A DNA stretch of 64,000 nt from Geobacter sp. AOG1 (lineage in GTDB: Bacteria; Desulfobacterota; Desulfuromonadia; Geobacterales; Geobacteraceae). The notes under the pieces were generated by a model. The model saw nothing but the letters and a program-made list of their open reading frames with translations, was not told the DNA's origin and made no database searches. A program made the translations under genes and the position numbers. Below are positions 46,737-55,996 of this stretch, one piece after another; position 1 is the stretch's first letter; each line of letters starts with the position of its first letter. The DNA lies in contig NZ_BLIZ01000001.1 of the NCBI RefSeq assembly GCF_019972315.1, positions 3,179,411-3,243,410 of the forward strand, in the 5' to 3' direction.

Positions 46737-47534
46737 TCACTCCTGAACGATACCGGCCTTGAGGGAGGTCACAAAAGCCGTTACGCTGTCCTCAAGGGCC
46801 TTGCCACGGTGGGTTTCGAACAGCTTGACGATGGCACTTCCGACCACGACACCGTCGGCAACACTGGCAACCCTCCCCGCCTGCTCCGGGTCGGCAATCC
46901 CGAAACCGACTGCCAGCGGCAGCCGAACCTTCGCCTTGATTCCCGTCACGGCATCAAATACGGAACTGTCCACCGACTGCCGCGCCCCGGTCACGCCGGT
47001 CACCGAAACGTAATAGATGAATCCGCTGCCAAGCCGGGCAACCTTGTCGAGACGGGCCTTATCGGAGGTGGGGGTAAGGAGGAAGATCACATTTACGCCA
47101 TGCCGGTCAGCCATGGCCTTGAAGTCGCCCGCTTCCTCGGGGGGGAGGTCCACCAGCAGCACCCCGTCCACGCCGGCCGCCGCGGCATCGGCGAGAAACT
47201 TCTCCGGTCCGTAGACAAATATCGGGTTGTAGTATCCCATGAGGAGAAGCGGCACCTGAGAGTGGTGTCGTACCGATTTTACCATGGCTAAAATCTTTGC
47301 CACGGTGGTGCCGGCCGCAAGCGCCCGTTCTGAGGCGAGCTGGATGGTGGGGCCATCGGCCATCGGGTCGGAAAAAGGGACCCCGAGTTCGATGATATCC
47401 GCCCCCGCCCGTTCCATCAGGGGAATCAGCTTTTCGGTCGTTGCCAGGTCGGGATCGCCGGCCGTAATAAAGGTGATGAGTGCCTTTTCCCCCCGGCGGG
47501 CCAATGTCGCAAACTTCTCCGCTATTCTGCTCAC
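46737..47534 (-). CDS. trpA: Tryptophan synthase alpha chain
   Basis: The protein has 265 residues. The catalytic residues Glu49 and Asp60 are in [24 protein letters not shown] and [10 protein letters not shown] complete the barrel signature. It cleaves indole-3-glycerol phosphate to give indole for TrpB. The start is GTG at 47534, overlapping the TGA of the chemoreceptor as GTGA. It is 12 kb from trpB on the same strand, so the alpha and beta subunits are not neighbours. Confidence 0.96.
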   Translation of the reverse strand: MSRIAEKFATLARRGEKALITFITAGDPDLATTEKLIPLMERAGADIIELGVPFSDPMADGPTIQLASERALAAGTTVAKILAMVKSVRHHSQVPLLLMGYYNPIFVYGPEKFLADAAAAGVDGVLLVDLPPEEAGDFKAMADRHGVNVIFLLTPTSDKARLDKVARLGSGFIYYVSVTGVTGARQSVDSSVFDAVTGIKAKVRLPLAVGFGIADPEQAGRVASVADGVVVGSAIVKLFETHRGKALEDSVTAFVTSLKAGIVQE

Positions 47535-49711
47535 GCCGACTCCCTGACCTTGAAGGACGCCATTTCCTGCCGCAGTATCTCGGTCTGGCGAAACAGGTTT
47601 TCCACCGCCTCGTTCATGATTCGGGTCGCCTCAGCGTTTATGTTGGTGGACTGCTGGATATCCTCCACGGCAACCACCACCTGTTCGCTCCCCCGGCGCT
47701 GTTCGTCACAGGCAGTCTTGATCTGGCGGATCATGTCGGTGATGTCCTCGGTGGATTTGGCAATGAAATTGCCGACCTTGCTCTGCTCACGGGTCGAGAA
47801 ACGGACCTGGGTGGTGAGATCCTTCATCCGCTCCACGGCACCCATGATCATCCCGCTCCCCATACCCTGTTCCTTGGTCGCCTTGGCGATCTGCCCCACC
47901 ATCTCAGAGACCTGTTCCATGGCATCGCGAATAATGTGACTCCCTTTCGCCTGTTCTACCGTGGCGCGGGCTATTTCAGCCATCTGGGCGCTGGACCTGA
48001 TTACCCCTTCGAGTATCTTGTTCAGCGCTTCACCCGACCTCTGGGAAAGATCTTCACCTTCGGCAATGCTCGTTTCCGCCTGGTTTATCGCCTCGACCGC
48101 CCGCCGCGTCTCGTCCTGCACCGCCTTGATAAGTGCGGCAATCTCACGGGTAGAACTGCTGGTACGCTCGGAGAGTTCCTTGATTTCATCGGCAACCACG
48201 GCAAACCCTTTCCCGTGCTCGCCGGCCTGGGCCGCTATGATTGCGGCATTCAGGGCAAGCAGGTTGGTCTGCTCCGCCACTTCGTCGATTACCGAAAGGA
48301 TGGCGCCTATGTCTTCTGTCCGCCCCGACAGGGTAGTGACCACATCGAAGGTGATTCTTGAAGAGGTACGGATCGCGTCGATACCCGCAATAGTCGCCTC
48401 CACCGTCTTCTTTCCGTTCTCGGCATCCTGCCGGACCTCATCGGAAATGGCAGCGGTTTCCATGGCACTCCGTTCCACCTGTTTGATGGAACTGTCCATC
48501 TGCATGACCGACGATGCCGTAGTTGTGGACGCCTCCATGAGGCTCACCACACCATTCCCCACCTCTTTGATTGAGATGGAAATCTCGCTGATGGAAGCGC
48601 TGACCTCTTCCACTGACTGGGTGAGATTCTCCATGTTGAGAGCCACTTCCTCGATGCTGGCCGCCATCTCCAGGATGGAAGAAGAGCTCTCCGCCGCCGA
48701 CTGGGAAAGGGCGTCAACCCCTTCGGCAACCCCCTTGACGGAGGTATTGATCTGAGTCATGGCCGACGAGGTATGGCTGACCCCCTCGACCTGAAGCTGA
48801 GCGGCATTCACTACCTGCTTCGAGGCATGGGACAGATTGTCGGAAATACCGGCCAGGTCGGCGGCCGACGTATCGACCTTGCCGACCATTTCGGACAATT
48901 TCTGCACCATGACATTGTAATCGTCAGCCAGCTTGCCGAGTTCGTCGCTGGAATCGATTGCAAGCCGCGAGGTAAGATCTCCTTGCGATCCATGCCGGAG
49001 AGCATCCGCCACCATGTCAAGACGGCGGACGATGTATCTCGATGTGGCCACCCCGAAGCCGGCCGCCACAATAATGGCGAGGACAATTACCACTGCAAAG
49101 GTCACTCCTGCCGAACGCTGGATTGCGCCGACCTCCTCATTGGCCTTGGTCATCCGACTTCCTACCGCCACGAGGAGCTCGTCCACCGCCTGCTTCGCAT
49201 CGTCGCTCACAACGCTGAGTTGATCCCCCACGAGTTGCGCCAGCTGTCCGTCACCCTTCCCCCCCTTCAGGGATTGCTCTTTCGCGGACAGAAGCCCCTC
49301 GGCAACCTTGTCGAAAGCATCCCATTTCTGAAGGGCGGCCTTGGCGCGCGTCTCGATATCACTGCCGGGGGAAGCCGGTGATATCCCCATTTTCGCGTTT
49401 CCCTTGAGGATAATGGTGCACTGGCTTCTGAACTGGTCGCGCAGCATCCGGTAGTCTTCCGCATGGTCCTCGAATTTGCTCGTATCGACCTGGACCATCG
49501 CCGCCTGCAGCAGGCTGACCTGACATCCCTTCTGGGTAGCCCCCATGAGAAGCACCAGTTTTTGCTGTCCCGCCAGGTTCTTGAGCAGGTCCTGGATCCG
49601 GTCCCCCACCCTACTCATGCTGATCGCCCCGAACGCGCCGGTTATGGCAACGATCATGGCAAGGATCATGAAAGAACCAATCAGCCGCTGGCCAAGCTTT
49701 AGACCTTTCAT
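47531..49711 (-). CDS. Methyl-accepting chemotaxis protein
   Basis: The protein has 726 residues with GAGGGTGAACG before the ATG. TM1 (about 12-34) and TM2 (about 205-228) flank a periplasmic helical sensor domain; a HAMP segment follows. The signalling hairpin tip is [24 protein letters not shown], with the expected A/S helices on each side. It presumably signals through CheA/CheW, encoded elsewhere. Its stop codon overlaps the trpA GTG, so the two are translated in tandem. The ligand is unknown. The redox locus lies upstream on the same strand. Confidence 0.95.
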   Translation of the reverse strand: MKGLKLGQRLIGSFMILAMIVAITGAFGAISMSRVGDRIQDLLKNLAGQQKLVLLMGATQKGCQVSLLQAAMVQVDTSKFEDHAEDYRMLRDQFRSQCTIILKGNAKMGISPASPGSDIETRAKAALQKWDAFDKVAEGLLSAKEQSLKGGKGDGQLAQLVGDQLSVVSDDAKQAVDELLVAVGSRMTKANEEVGAIQRSAGVTFAVVIVLAIIVAAGFGVATSRYIVRRLDMVADALRHGSQGDLTSRLAIDSSDELGKLADDYNVMVQKLSEMVGKVDTSAADLAGISDNLSHASKQVVNAAQLQVEGVSHTSSAMTQINTSVKGVAEGVDALSQSAAESSSSILEMAASIEEVALNMENLTQSVEEVSASISEISISIKEVGNGVVSLMEASTTTASSVMQMDSSIKQVERSAMETAAISDEVRQDAENGKKTVEATIAGIDAIRTSSRITFDVVTTLSGRTEDIGAILSVIDEVAEQTNLLALNAAIIAAQAGEHGKGFAVVADEIKELSERTSSSTREIAALIKAVQDETRRAVEAINQAETSIAEGEDLSQRSGEALNKILEGVIRSSAQMAEIARATVEQAKGSHIIRDAMEQVSEMVGQIAKATKEQGMGSGMIMGAVERMKDLTTQVRFSTREQSKVGNFIAKSTEDITDMIRQIKTACDEQRRGSEQVVVAVEDIQQSTNINAEATRIMNEAVENLFRQTEILRQEMASFKVRESA

Positions 49712-49871
49712 CGTTCACCCTCTTACATTAGTGAAACAGATAACAAATAATCGCTAATCTATACCAGACGAAACGGCCGCTAGGCAAGAAAAATCAAGCC
49801 ATTTCAGCCTGGTGGCTGGCATGGCTTGACTGACTGCCTGAAAATGGAAACTGACCGGGAAACGAGGACTA

Positions 49872-50630
49872 TTACCGGGAAAAGTAGCCAAACTCCTCGT
49901 TGTAAAAGTGGAGCACCTTCTCCACCTTCGCCGACGGCTTCCCCTTGGTTATCAGAATGATAGGTGCCGTTACAATAGGTATATCCACTCTCCCAACAGT
50001 TGCTATTGCCATTCCGCGAGGATCGATGCCGATGGAGCCCGGATTGGCCTTCACTAGTTCCCGGATGCTCTGGTAATCGGTCGCCTTGATAGCCCTGGCA
50101 GTCACCTGCTCACCATCCAGGATCTCCTTGATGAAGAGGGCATTCTGGCCGGGAGTTTCAGTTCCCCAGACCACGATGATCGGAAGGTCTGCCCCGCCGA
50201 ACTCCTTCCAGTTGGTCACCTTGCCGGTAAATATCTTTTTCAGCTGGGGCTTGGACAGTTTCTTGATCCGGTTGGACTTGTGTACGAAGGCCACCAGTTC
50301 GTTTTTCCCCAGTTCCTGTTGCTGGAGAGAGGCAGGATCGATGGCAACCCCTTCCTTCGCTGCTTCCGCCATGATGGTTGTCAGAGGGACCGTCGTCGTC
50401 ACCGCGTCCAGCTCCCCCCTCTCAAGGGCAATGAGTCCCTTCAGCGGCAAACTCTGAATCAGGGTCAGTCTGTCGCCGCTGCTCTTCTCGAACTGTTCTT
50501 TCATGGGAGCAAAAACCGTAGAAAGTGCTGCCCCGCCACCCCCTATCCGGATTTCCTGAGCACCTGCCACACCGGCCGTCAGCATACAGACAATACCGGC
50601 CGCTGCAATTTTCAGTGGGCTTATATACAT
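49872..50630 (-). CDS. PstS-like periplasmic substrate-binding protein, copy 1
   Basis: The protein has 252 residues with AAAGGACGAGAAC before the ATG and a signal peptide (1-24, ending GAQE). Family PBP_like domain: IRIGGGGAALSTVFAPMKEQF, then GLIALERGELDAVTTTVP, and KKIFTGKVTNWKEFGG. The PstS-type phosphate ligands are not clearly conserved, so the ligand may not be phosphate. It is 30 bases after the monoheme cytochrome gene. A second copy (54488-55246) has the same 252-residue length and a very similar sequence. Confidence 0.8.
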   Translation of the reverse strand: MYISPLKIAAAGIVCMLTAGVAGAQEIRIGGGGAALSTVFAPMKEQFEKSSGDRLTLIQSLPLKGLIALERGELDAVTTTVPLTTIMAEAAKEGVAIDPASLQQQELGKNELVAFVHKSNRIKKLSKPQLKKIFTGKVTNWKEFGGADLPIIVVWGTETPGQNALFIKEILDGEQVTARAIKATDYQSIRELVKANPGSIGIDPRGMAIATVGRVDIPIVTAPIILITKGKPSAKVEKVLHFYNEEFGYFSR

Positions 50631-50660
50631 AGTTCTCGTCCTTTTCTCTTGGAATAAATG

Positions 50661-51020
50661 TTATTTGTTCGCCTCGTCCAGGAGCCAGTTCATCAGCTCC
50701 ACCGTCGCCTTGACCTCTTGTTTGTTCATGTTGGAATCGGGTTTGCGCAGCATCTTGACACCATACGCCTTGGTTGCATTGCGGTCGAAGGGTTGACCGG
50801 AAATGGGGGCAACGCCGGTCTGGAGGGCGACGATGGTCCGTTCCAGGTTGTGACACTTGATACATTTGACCTTCATAATGTCATAGCTCGCCTTCATGGC
50901 GGGAGGGAAACCGGACGGGTCGAGACGCATGTTGTCCCCCTTGCCGACCACCTTGAGGCCGGCATGAGCGGCGCTGCCGATGAGGAGCAGTGCGAAAAGG
51001 GGCAGAATTACTTTTTTCAT
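50661..51020 (-). CDS. Monoheme c-type cytochrome, copy 1
   Basis: The protein has 119 residues from the ATG at 51020, with AAAGGAG upstream; the longer frame has no character. A signal peptide (1-20) is followed by one CXXCH (CIKCH, near residue 52), and PISGQPFDRNATKAYGVKML as a conserved block. No distal Met ligand pattern of class I cytochromes is obvious. It lies between the porin-cytochrome gene and the binding-protein gene in one operon. Confidence 0.88.
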   Translation of the reverse strand: MKKVILPLFALLLIGSAAHAGLKVVGKGDNMRLDPSGFPPAMKASYDIMKVKCIKCHNLERTIVALQTGVAPISGQPFDRNATKAYGVKMLRKPDSNMNKQEVKATVELMNWLLDEANK

Positions 51021-51060
51021 ACAAAATCTCCTTTGACTCCAGTTGTTGGAAGAAACGGCG

Positions 51061-52419
51061 TCAGAAACTGAACGCCAGGGCAAGCTGGGTGATCCGGTCG
51101 GTTGCGCTCTGCGCGCCGTGGTAACTGATGTTGTCGTTCTTGTACTCCAGTACCAGCTTGGTGTTCTGAAGGGGGGCATAGGCAATTGCCGGGATACACC
51201 TGTTGTGAATCCCGGTACCGTCATCCTGGTACTCGTAGCGGAACACCGCGATAACGTTCGAGCCGATCAGATACTCCGCCTCGGCAGCCAGCACCAGCGA
51301 CTTGACGTCATTGGGAACGGCGGCGAAGAGGGGATTGCTGTCCCTACCGTACACGCCGGAAAACCGGGTCCGCAGCCGTTTGTACGACAGGTCCGCATCC
51401 AGCCCGGCACGATAGTAGTAGTTGGCATTGTTGCTTAAGGTGGGGATTTCGTAACGGCCATAGTAACCGTAGGTGCCGACCGTCAGTGCCAGATAGTCCC
51501 AGACGCTGTCGCTCTCCAGGTCAATCTCGGGTTCGTCACCGAGGAAGTCCGACCCGCCGATCTTGAAGGAGAGATGGCCATACCCTTCCTTCTCATTCTG
51601 GTCGTTGCGGTCAACCACCCCGGCCGCAACGTAAACGCGCTTGCCGACGATGCTGTTCACCTCCACGCCATCGCCGGCAGAATCGAGGGAGAATTGGGAG
51701 GAGCCAACCTTGTAAACCTGCGGTGCAAAAGAAGCGATGGTGGTTTTGTTGGTCGACTTCCAGAGGGAAAGCTTCGGCTTGAGCCGGCCGACCCGGACGT
51801 TGATCGGTGTATCGAGGGCATGGCGCCAGATGAAGAAGAGTTCGTTGAGGTCGGGATTATTGTTGCCGGGGACATTCCCGACGAGAGGGTCGTAGTGTCC
51901 TTCGGAATAAAGGTTGTACGTTGTGTAGAAGGCCGCCTTGTCACGGAACGTGCCGCCGGCTTGGAGCACCAGGGCGCGGGTGGAAAGGTCGAACTTGTCC
52001 TTGGCATGGTCATTGTGGGCAAGGTTCAGTGAGGCGGTAAGGGAGACCGGCAGCATCTCGGGAATGGCCGCCAGCCAGAGAGCGGGATCCTTGCCGGGCG
52101 GGGTCCTCACGTCGGGAGCATCCACCCCGGCAACCGTCTCCTTTTCTGCGGCCGCCTCTTGACCGCTACCTACTGAATCTCCGGCACCCTTGGCCTGAGC
52201 CGGCGTTTTTGCCTTTGCCGCCTTATTCGAATAGACATAACTGTTTTTCAGGAAAGCCTCGCCGTATTCATTCAGCTCCGGATAGATGGTATGGCAGGTG
52301 CTGCATTCCGTCTTGTACTGCCGGGTGAAGGCAGGGATCGCCCGGGCCGTGCCGGTAAAGAGCAGGGGAAGCCCCAGGGCGACCGCCAACATAAGAATTA
52401 CCATGTTACGGATCTGCAT
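51061..52419 (-). CDS. Outer-membrane beta-barrel protein with N-terminal heme-binding motif
   Basis: The protein has 452 residues from the ATG at 52419, which has GGAGGAAAAC upstream. A signal peptide (about 1-24) precedes IPAFTRQYKTECSTCHTIYP, one CXXCH. An Ala/Lys/Gly-rich linker (about 65-105) follows, then a long beta-barrel (about 120-452) with alternating aromatic strands and a terminal LALAFSF. This N-terminal heme plus barrel arrangement is known from porin-like cytochromes of metal reducers. It is the first gene of the operon and is divergent from the decaheme gene. Confidence 0.85.
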   Translation of the reverse strand: MQIRNMVILMLAVALGLPLLFTGTARAIPAFTRQYKTECSTCHTIYPELNEYGEAFLKNSYVYSNKAAKAKTPAQAKGAGDSVGSGQEAAAEKETVAGVDAPDVRTPPGKDPALWLAAIPEMLPVSLTASLNLAHNDHAKDKFDLSTRALVLQAGGTFRDKAAFYTTYNLYSEGHYDPLVGNVPGNNNPDLNELFFIWRHALDTPINVRVGRLKPKLSLWKSTNKTTIASFAPQVYKVGSSQFSLDSAGDGVEVNSIVGKRVYVAAGVVDRNDQNEKEGYGHLSFKIGGSDFLGDEPEIDLESDSVWDYLALTVGTYGYYGRYEIPTLSNNANYYYRAGLDADLSYKRLRTRFSGVYGRDSNPLFAAVPNDVKSLVLAAEAEYLIGSNVIAVFRYEYQDDGTGIHNRCIPAIAYAPLQNTKLVLEYKNDNISYHGAQSATDRITQLALAFSF

Positions 52420-52696
52420 TGTTTTCCTCCTGACAGACTTAGATAGTAACAGTCCATTAAACGGCAAAAAAATCGAGTACCCGACGGGATCAACCGATCC
52501 CCTCTGCGGACAAACCATATCAATAACCAAATGAATATATAATATGGTCATTTCACGAAATAGCAGTACGTGATACTAATACAATATCTGGCCGTGCCAA
52601 GTCAACTCACAAAAGCTTTAATTAATTAACTTAGCTGCATTTTTTGCTACATTTTTTACACTGGAAGTGATATAGAAAGAATTGGAGGAGAGCACA
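52420..52696. promoter_or_regulatory. Divergent control region between the porin-cytochrome and decaheme genes
   Basis: An AT-rich 277-base interval separates the two divergent redox genes. It must hold both promoters, but no -10/-35 pair I checked is close to consensus, so positive regulation is possible. I could not define an operator. Confidence 0.4.
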
Positions 52697-54403
52697 ATGA
52701 TAAAATGGCTCCTGGTGCGGTTCTGTTTGATTATCCTGCCTATCGCGGCCCTGACTGGCTGCGGCAGCAATAGTACGGGAAATGGCGGAACGGCGTCCGC
52801 CCTTGAAGCATCACAACCGTGCATCGGCTGTCACAGCACCGCGGTTTCCCCGGTCACGGGCGCAGTGATTGTTGATGAATGGCGGAGATCCACCCACAAT
52901 ACCAAAAACGGCGCCGGCTGCCGCGACTGCCACGAACCGGCGGCAGGGCATCCTAACAACTGTGCAACCTGTCATGGCGGCGGCACGCCTCCCCCGGGCA
53001 CGGACGAGGTCGTACGCAACCCGGACAACCAGCAGAAATGCTATAAGTGCCACGCCCCAAGCGCAACCGTCCATCCCCTGGCGGCCCCCCATTTTGCCAG
53101 GCTGCCGGCCACCATCCTCGTCGCCCCCCAGACCCTGTGGGACAACATGACCACCGCCAGCTACGTCTCTTCCCAGAACGCCAAACGGTGCCGCAGCTGC
53201 CACAACCCGCACGACAACAGCGTGACGCCGCACCACAAAGACTGGGCCGAATCGGCCCATGGCAATACGAAATCCCAAGCCTTCATGCATTATGACTTCA
53301 AGGTCCGCGGTACCAGCGGTGGAGCGACACCGAGCAACTCGGTAGCCACCGACTGCGTGCGGTGCCATACTTCCACCGGCTACATCCGCTATGTAACGTC
53401 GGGCTTCACCAACATCAGTGCCTGGGGGCGTGTGCCGAACGGCACGCCCCTTGATATGACCAAGGAAGTTATCGGGTGCAGGACCTGCCACGACGACGGC
53501 CAGGGGAATGCGTACAGCTACAGGATACGTAGCGTCGGCAGTATCACTGGCTATTACAACTACTCCTCGGCCAGCACGAAAAAACTGTATATATCCTTCC
53601 CCTATTCCGACCAGGGGGCGTCCAACATCTGCATGGGGTGCCATACCGCCCGGGAGATCGGCGACACAGTCAAGGCTGCGGCCGCCAACAACCTCAACTT
53701 CGCCAACGCCGGCTTCGTCAACTCCCACTACCTGAGCGCCGGAGCAACCGTTTTCGGCATCAGCGGCTACACCTTCACCGGCCGCTCGTATGACAACGCG
53801 TTCTTTCAGCACGACCAGATCGGCCGCGGCAACTTCCTGGGAACCGGCACAAAAGGGCCCTGCGTGACCTGCCACATGTCGAGTCCCAACAAACACCACT
53901 TCCTGCCGGTTATCCGCCAGGACGAGGAAGACAAATCCAGCCCCATCACCACCGTGACATCGACCGCCTGCAACTACTGCCACAACCAGAAGCCATGGAC
54001 TGGTACCTCGTTGCAGGAACGCAAGGCAGCCTACCAGGCCGCACTCGAAGCACTGAAGGGCCAACTCGCCAAGCGCGGATTCTACTTCCAGCCGAAGAAT
54101 CCCTACTTCTTCACCACGGCAACCGGCTCGACCAAGATTTCAAACTGGGTATCTGCCGGGGACACATCGGCGAACGGCCGGGCCACGGGTGAACAGAACA
54201 TGGGGGCCGCCTTCAACTACAATCTCCTGGAACACGACCCCGGCGCTTTCGCCCACAACAGCAATTACGTCAAACGCCTTATCTACGACTCCATCGACTG
54301 GCTGGACGACAACCAGTTCAACAATTCGGTCGGCACGACCCTGAATGCCCTCCCCGACGACACCCCCTACAAGGCAGACGCCATCAGGTACCTGCTGCAA
54401 TAA
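52697..54403 (+). CDS. Decaheme c-type cytochrome lipoprotein
   Basis: The protein has 568 residues from the ATG at 52697, with GGAGGAG upstream. The signal peptide ends in the lipobox LTGC with Cys22, so it is probably lipid-anchored to the outer membrane. Ten CXXCH motifs start at residues 42, 75, 89, 115, 165, 220, 261, 312, 389 and 425. The 140 C-terminal residues have none. It should carry electrons along a heme wire. The divergent barrel-cytochrome gene suggests they work together at the outer membrane. The exact family is not recognised. Confidence 0.9.
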   Translation: MIKWLLVRFCLIILPIAALTGCGSNSTGNGGTASALEASQPCIGCHSTAVSPVTGAVIVDEWRRSTHNTKNGAGCRDCHEPAAGHPNNCATCHGGGTPPPGTDEVVRNPDNQQKCYKCHAPSATVHPLAAPHFARLPATILVAPQTLWDNMTTASYVSSQNAKRCRSCHNPHDNSVTPHHKDWAESAHGNTKSQAFMHYDFKVRGTSGGATPSNSVATDCVRCHTSTGYIRYVTSGFTNISAWGRVPNGTPLDMTKEVIGCRTCHDDGQGNAYSYRIRSVGSITGYYNYSSASTKKLYISFPYSDQGASNICMGCHTAREIGDTVKAAAANNLNFANAGFVNSHYLSAGATVFGISGYTFTGRSYDNAFFQHDQIGRGNFLGTGTKGPCVTCHMSSPNKHHFLPVIRQDEEDKSSPITTVTSTACNYCHNQKPWTGTSLQERKAAYQAALEALKGQLAKRGFYFQPKNPYFFTTATGSTKISNWVSAGDTSANGRATGEQNMGAAFNYNLLEHDPGAFAHNSNYVKRLIYDSIDWLDDNQFNNSVGTTLNALPDDTPYKADAIRYLLQ

Positions 54404-54430
54404 CAGCTGTCAGGCACTCCAGACAGAAAA

Positions 54431-54458
54431 AAAGCCCGTCCCTTTCGGGACGGGCTTT
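54431..54458. terminator. Shared terminator between decaheme and copy-2 binding-protein genes
   Basis: Arms of 12 bases (54431-54442 and 54447-54458; AAAGCCCGTCCC) with a TTTC loop lie between convergent genes. The minus strand gives a run of seven T residues, the plus strand a shorter one, so it works best for the minus-strand operon. Confidence 0.85.
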
Positions 54459-54487
54459 CACATTCTGGTGCCGCAAGATGCCAACTC

Positions 54488-55246
54488 CTACTTCGTCAAG
54501 TATCCGAATTCGTCATTGTAATAGGCAAGCAACTTCTCCACCTTTGCCGACGGCTTCCCCTTGGTCACCACAATGATGGGGCTTGTGACTACAGGAATGT
54601 CCACGACGTTGACGGTCGCCATGGTCATCCCCTCAGGATCGATACCGATTGCACCCGGGTTGGCCGTTATCATCTCCCTGATGCTCAAATAATCGGTTGC
54701 CTTGACGGCACTTGCGGTCACTGCTTCCTTGTCGAGTATCTCCTTGCTGAAAAGGGCATTTTGACCGGGGGTAGCTGTCCCCCAGACAACCACGATTGCT
54801 TGATCTTTTCCGCCAAGTTCTTTCCAGTTGGTGATTTTGCCGCCAAATATCTTTTTCAGTTGCCCCTTGGAAAGCCTTTTGACAGTGTTGGATTTGTGGA
54901 CAAAGACCACCACGCGGTTTTTGGCAACTTCTACCTGTTGAAGCGTTGCAGGATCGATCTTTACGCCCTCCTTGGCAGCCCCGGCCAGCATGGATTCCAG
55001 AGGAACTGCGGCAGTGGCTATATCGATCTCTCCCTTTTCAAGTGCGATAAGACCTTTGACCGGCGTGCTCTGCAGGATGGTCAGGGCATCGCCGCTCGAT
55101 TTCTCGTATTCCGTCTTCATCGGGGCAAACACAGTGGCAATCGCCGCCCCACCACCGCCAATCCGGACTTCCTGGGCCATAGCCAGTCCACTCATCAGGA
55201 AACAGGCAATCCCCAGACAAAAAACTCTCGACAATAATTTACGCAT
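54488..55246 (-). CDS. PstS-like periplasmic substrate-binding protein, copy 2
   Basis: The protein has 252 residues from the ATG at 55246 (AAGGA upstream). A TTG two codons earlier is possible. Signal peptide 1-24. It is closely similar to copy 1: VRIGGGGAAIATVFAPMK, then GLIALEKGEIDIATAAVP and KKIFGGKITNWKELGG, with GKPSAKVEKLLAYYNDEFGY at the end. It lies directly after the monoheme copy 2. Confidence 0.8.
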   Translation of the reverse strand: MRKLLSRVFCLGIACFLMSGLAMAQEVRIGGGGAAIATVFAPMKTEYEKSSGDALTILQSTPVKGLIALEKGEIDIATAAVPLESMLAGAAKEGVKIDPATLQQVEVAKNRVVVFVHKSNTVKRLSKGQLKKIFGGKITNWKELGGKDQAIVVVWGTATPGQNALFSKEILDKEAVTASAVKATDYLSIREMITANPGAIGIDPEGMTMATVNVVDIPVVTSPIIVVTKGKPSAKVEKLLAYYNDEFGYLTK

Positions 55247-55270
55247 ACGCAATTCCTTTCGTGAAATTTG

Positions 55271-55630
55271 CTATCTGGCAGCCTCGTTCAAGAGCCAGGC
55301 GATCAGGTCCATCGTAGGTTTTAGTTCTTCCTTGCTGATAGTTCCCCCGGATTTGCGCATCATCTTGACGCCGAAAGCTTTGGCGGCATTACGGTCGAAC
55401 ACTTGACCAGAGATCGGGGCCACACCGTTCTGTATTGCCATGATGATCCGTTCGGCAGAATGACATTTACTACATTTGTTCCTTAAGATGTCATGCCCTT
55501 GCTTCATCGAAGCCGGGACACCGGCGGCGTCAAGACGCATGCTGTCACCACTGCCAATCACCTTGATGCTGGCATGGCCGACACCCCCGAGAAACAGCAC
55601 GAGAGCCAACTGAAGCAGAAGACTTTTCAT
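55271..55630 (-). CDS. Monoheme c-type cytochrome, copy 2
   Basis: The protein has 119 residues from the ATG at 55630, with GGAGG upstream. A signal peptide is followed by CSKCH and GVAPISGQVFDRNAAKAFGV, matching copy 1 closely in length and sequence. The short gap to the binding-protein gene mirrors copy 1. Confidence 0.88.
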   Translation of the reverse strand: MKSLLLQLALVLFLGGVGHASIKVIGSGDSMRLDAAGVPASMKQGHDILRNKCSKCHSAERIIMAIQNGVAPISGQVFDRNAAKAFGVKMMRKSGGTISKEELKPTMDLIAWLLNEAAR

Positions 55631-55996
55631 GGGAACCTCCAGGCGACAGCTTGGGCACATCCGAAATGAACGCCAGAAAGCATCTACAGCAAGCAAATTA
55701 CATGCCATTAATATAAAATAAATAATTATCTTAGACCAACCAAAGTAAGCCCATGTCTCCGGCAGTACCGCTGACAAATCATAGCAACCCGTGTATTCAC
55801 TTTACACGGTTATTTCACTTAACCACAATTATCCCGCTAGCTATATAACGATATTTCAGAAAAATAAAAACCCCGGAATATCCGAGGCTTTTTGTCATCT
55901 CCCTTAAAAATTATGCGAAAAAAATATCCCTAGACTCCCGATGTAATGTACACGGGTGCAGGGACTCTGACCACACTCACGAATTCACGATATACT
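55631..55996. other. AT-rich intergenic region upstream of the copy-2 pair
   Basis: About 365 bases with no ORF supported by a ribosome site. It includes the hairpin at 55866-55892. The operon promoter for the copy-2 pair should lie here, but no consensus pair was found. Confidence 0.45.
55866..55892. terminator. Hairpin with flanking A/T tracts between uup and copy-2 pair
   Basis: A broken stem pairs 55866-55877 with 55881-55892 (CCCCGGA with TCCGAGG, two mismatches), flanked by A and T tracts. On the minus strand the T-rich tail TTTTTATTTTT fits a terminator for uup. Confidence 0.6.

Noticed and set aside
52811-54064. A 417-codon minus-strand frame opposite the decaheme gene
   Set aside because: The ten CXXCH motifs establish the plus frame as the real gene.
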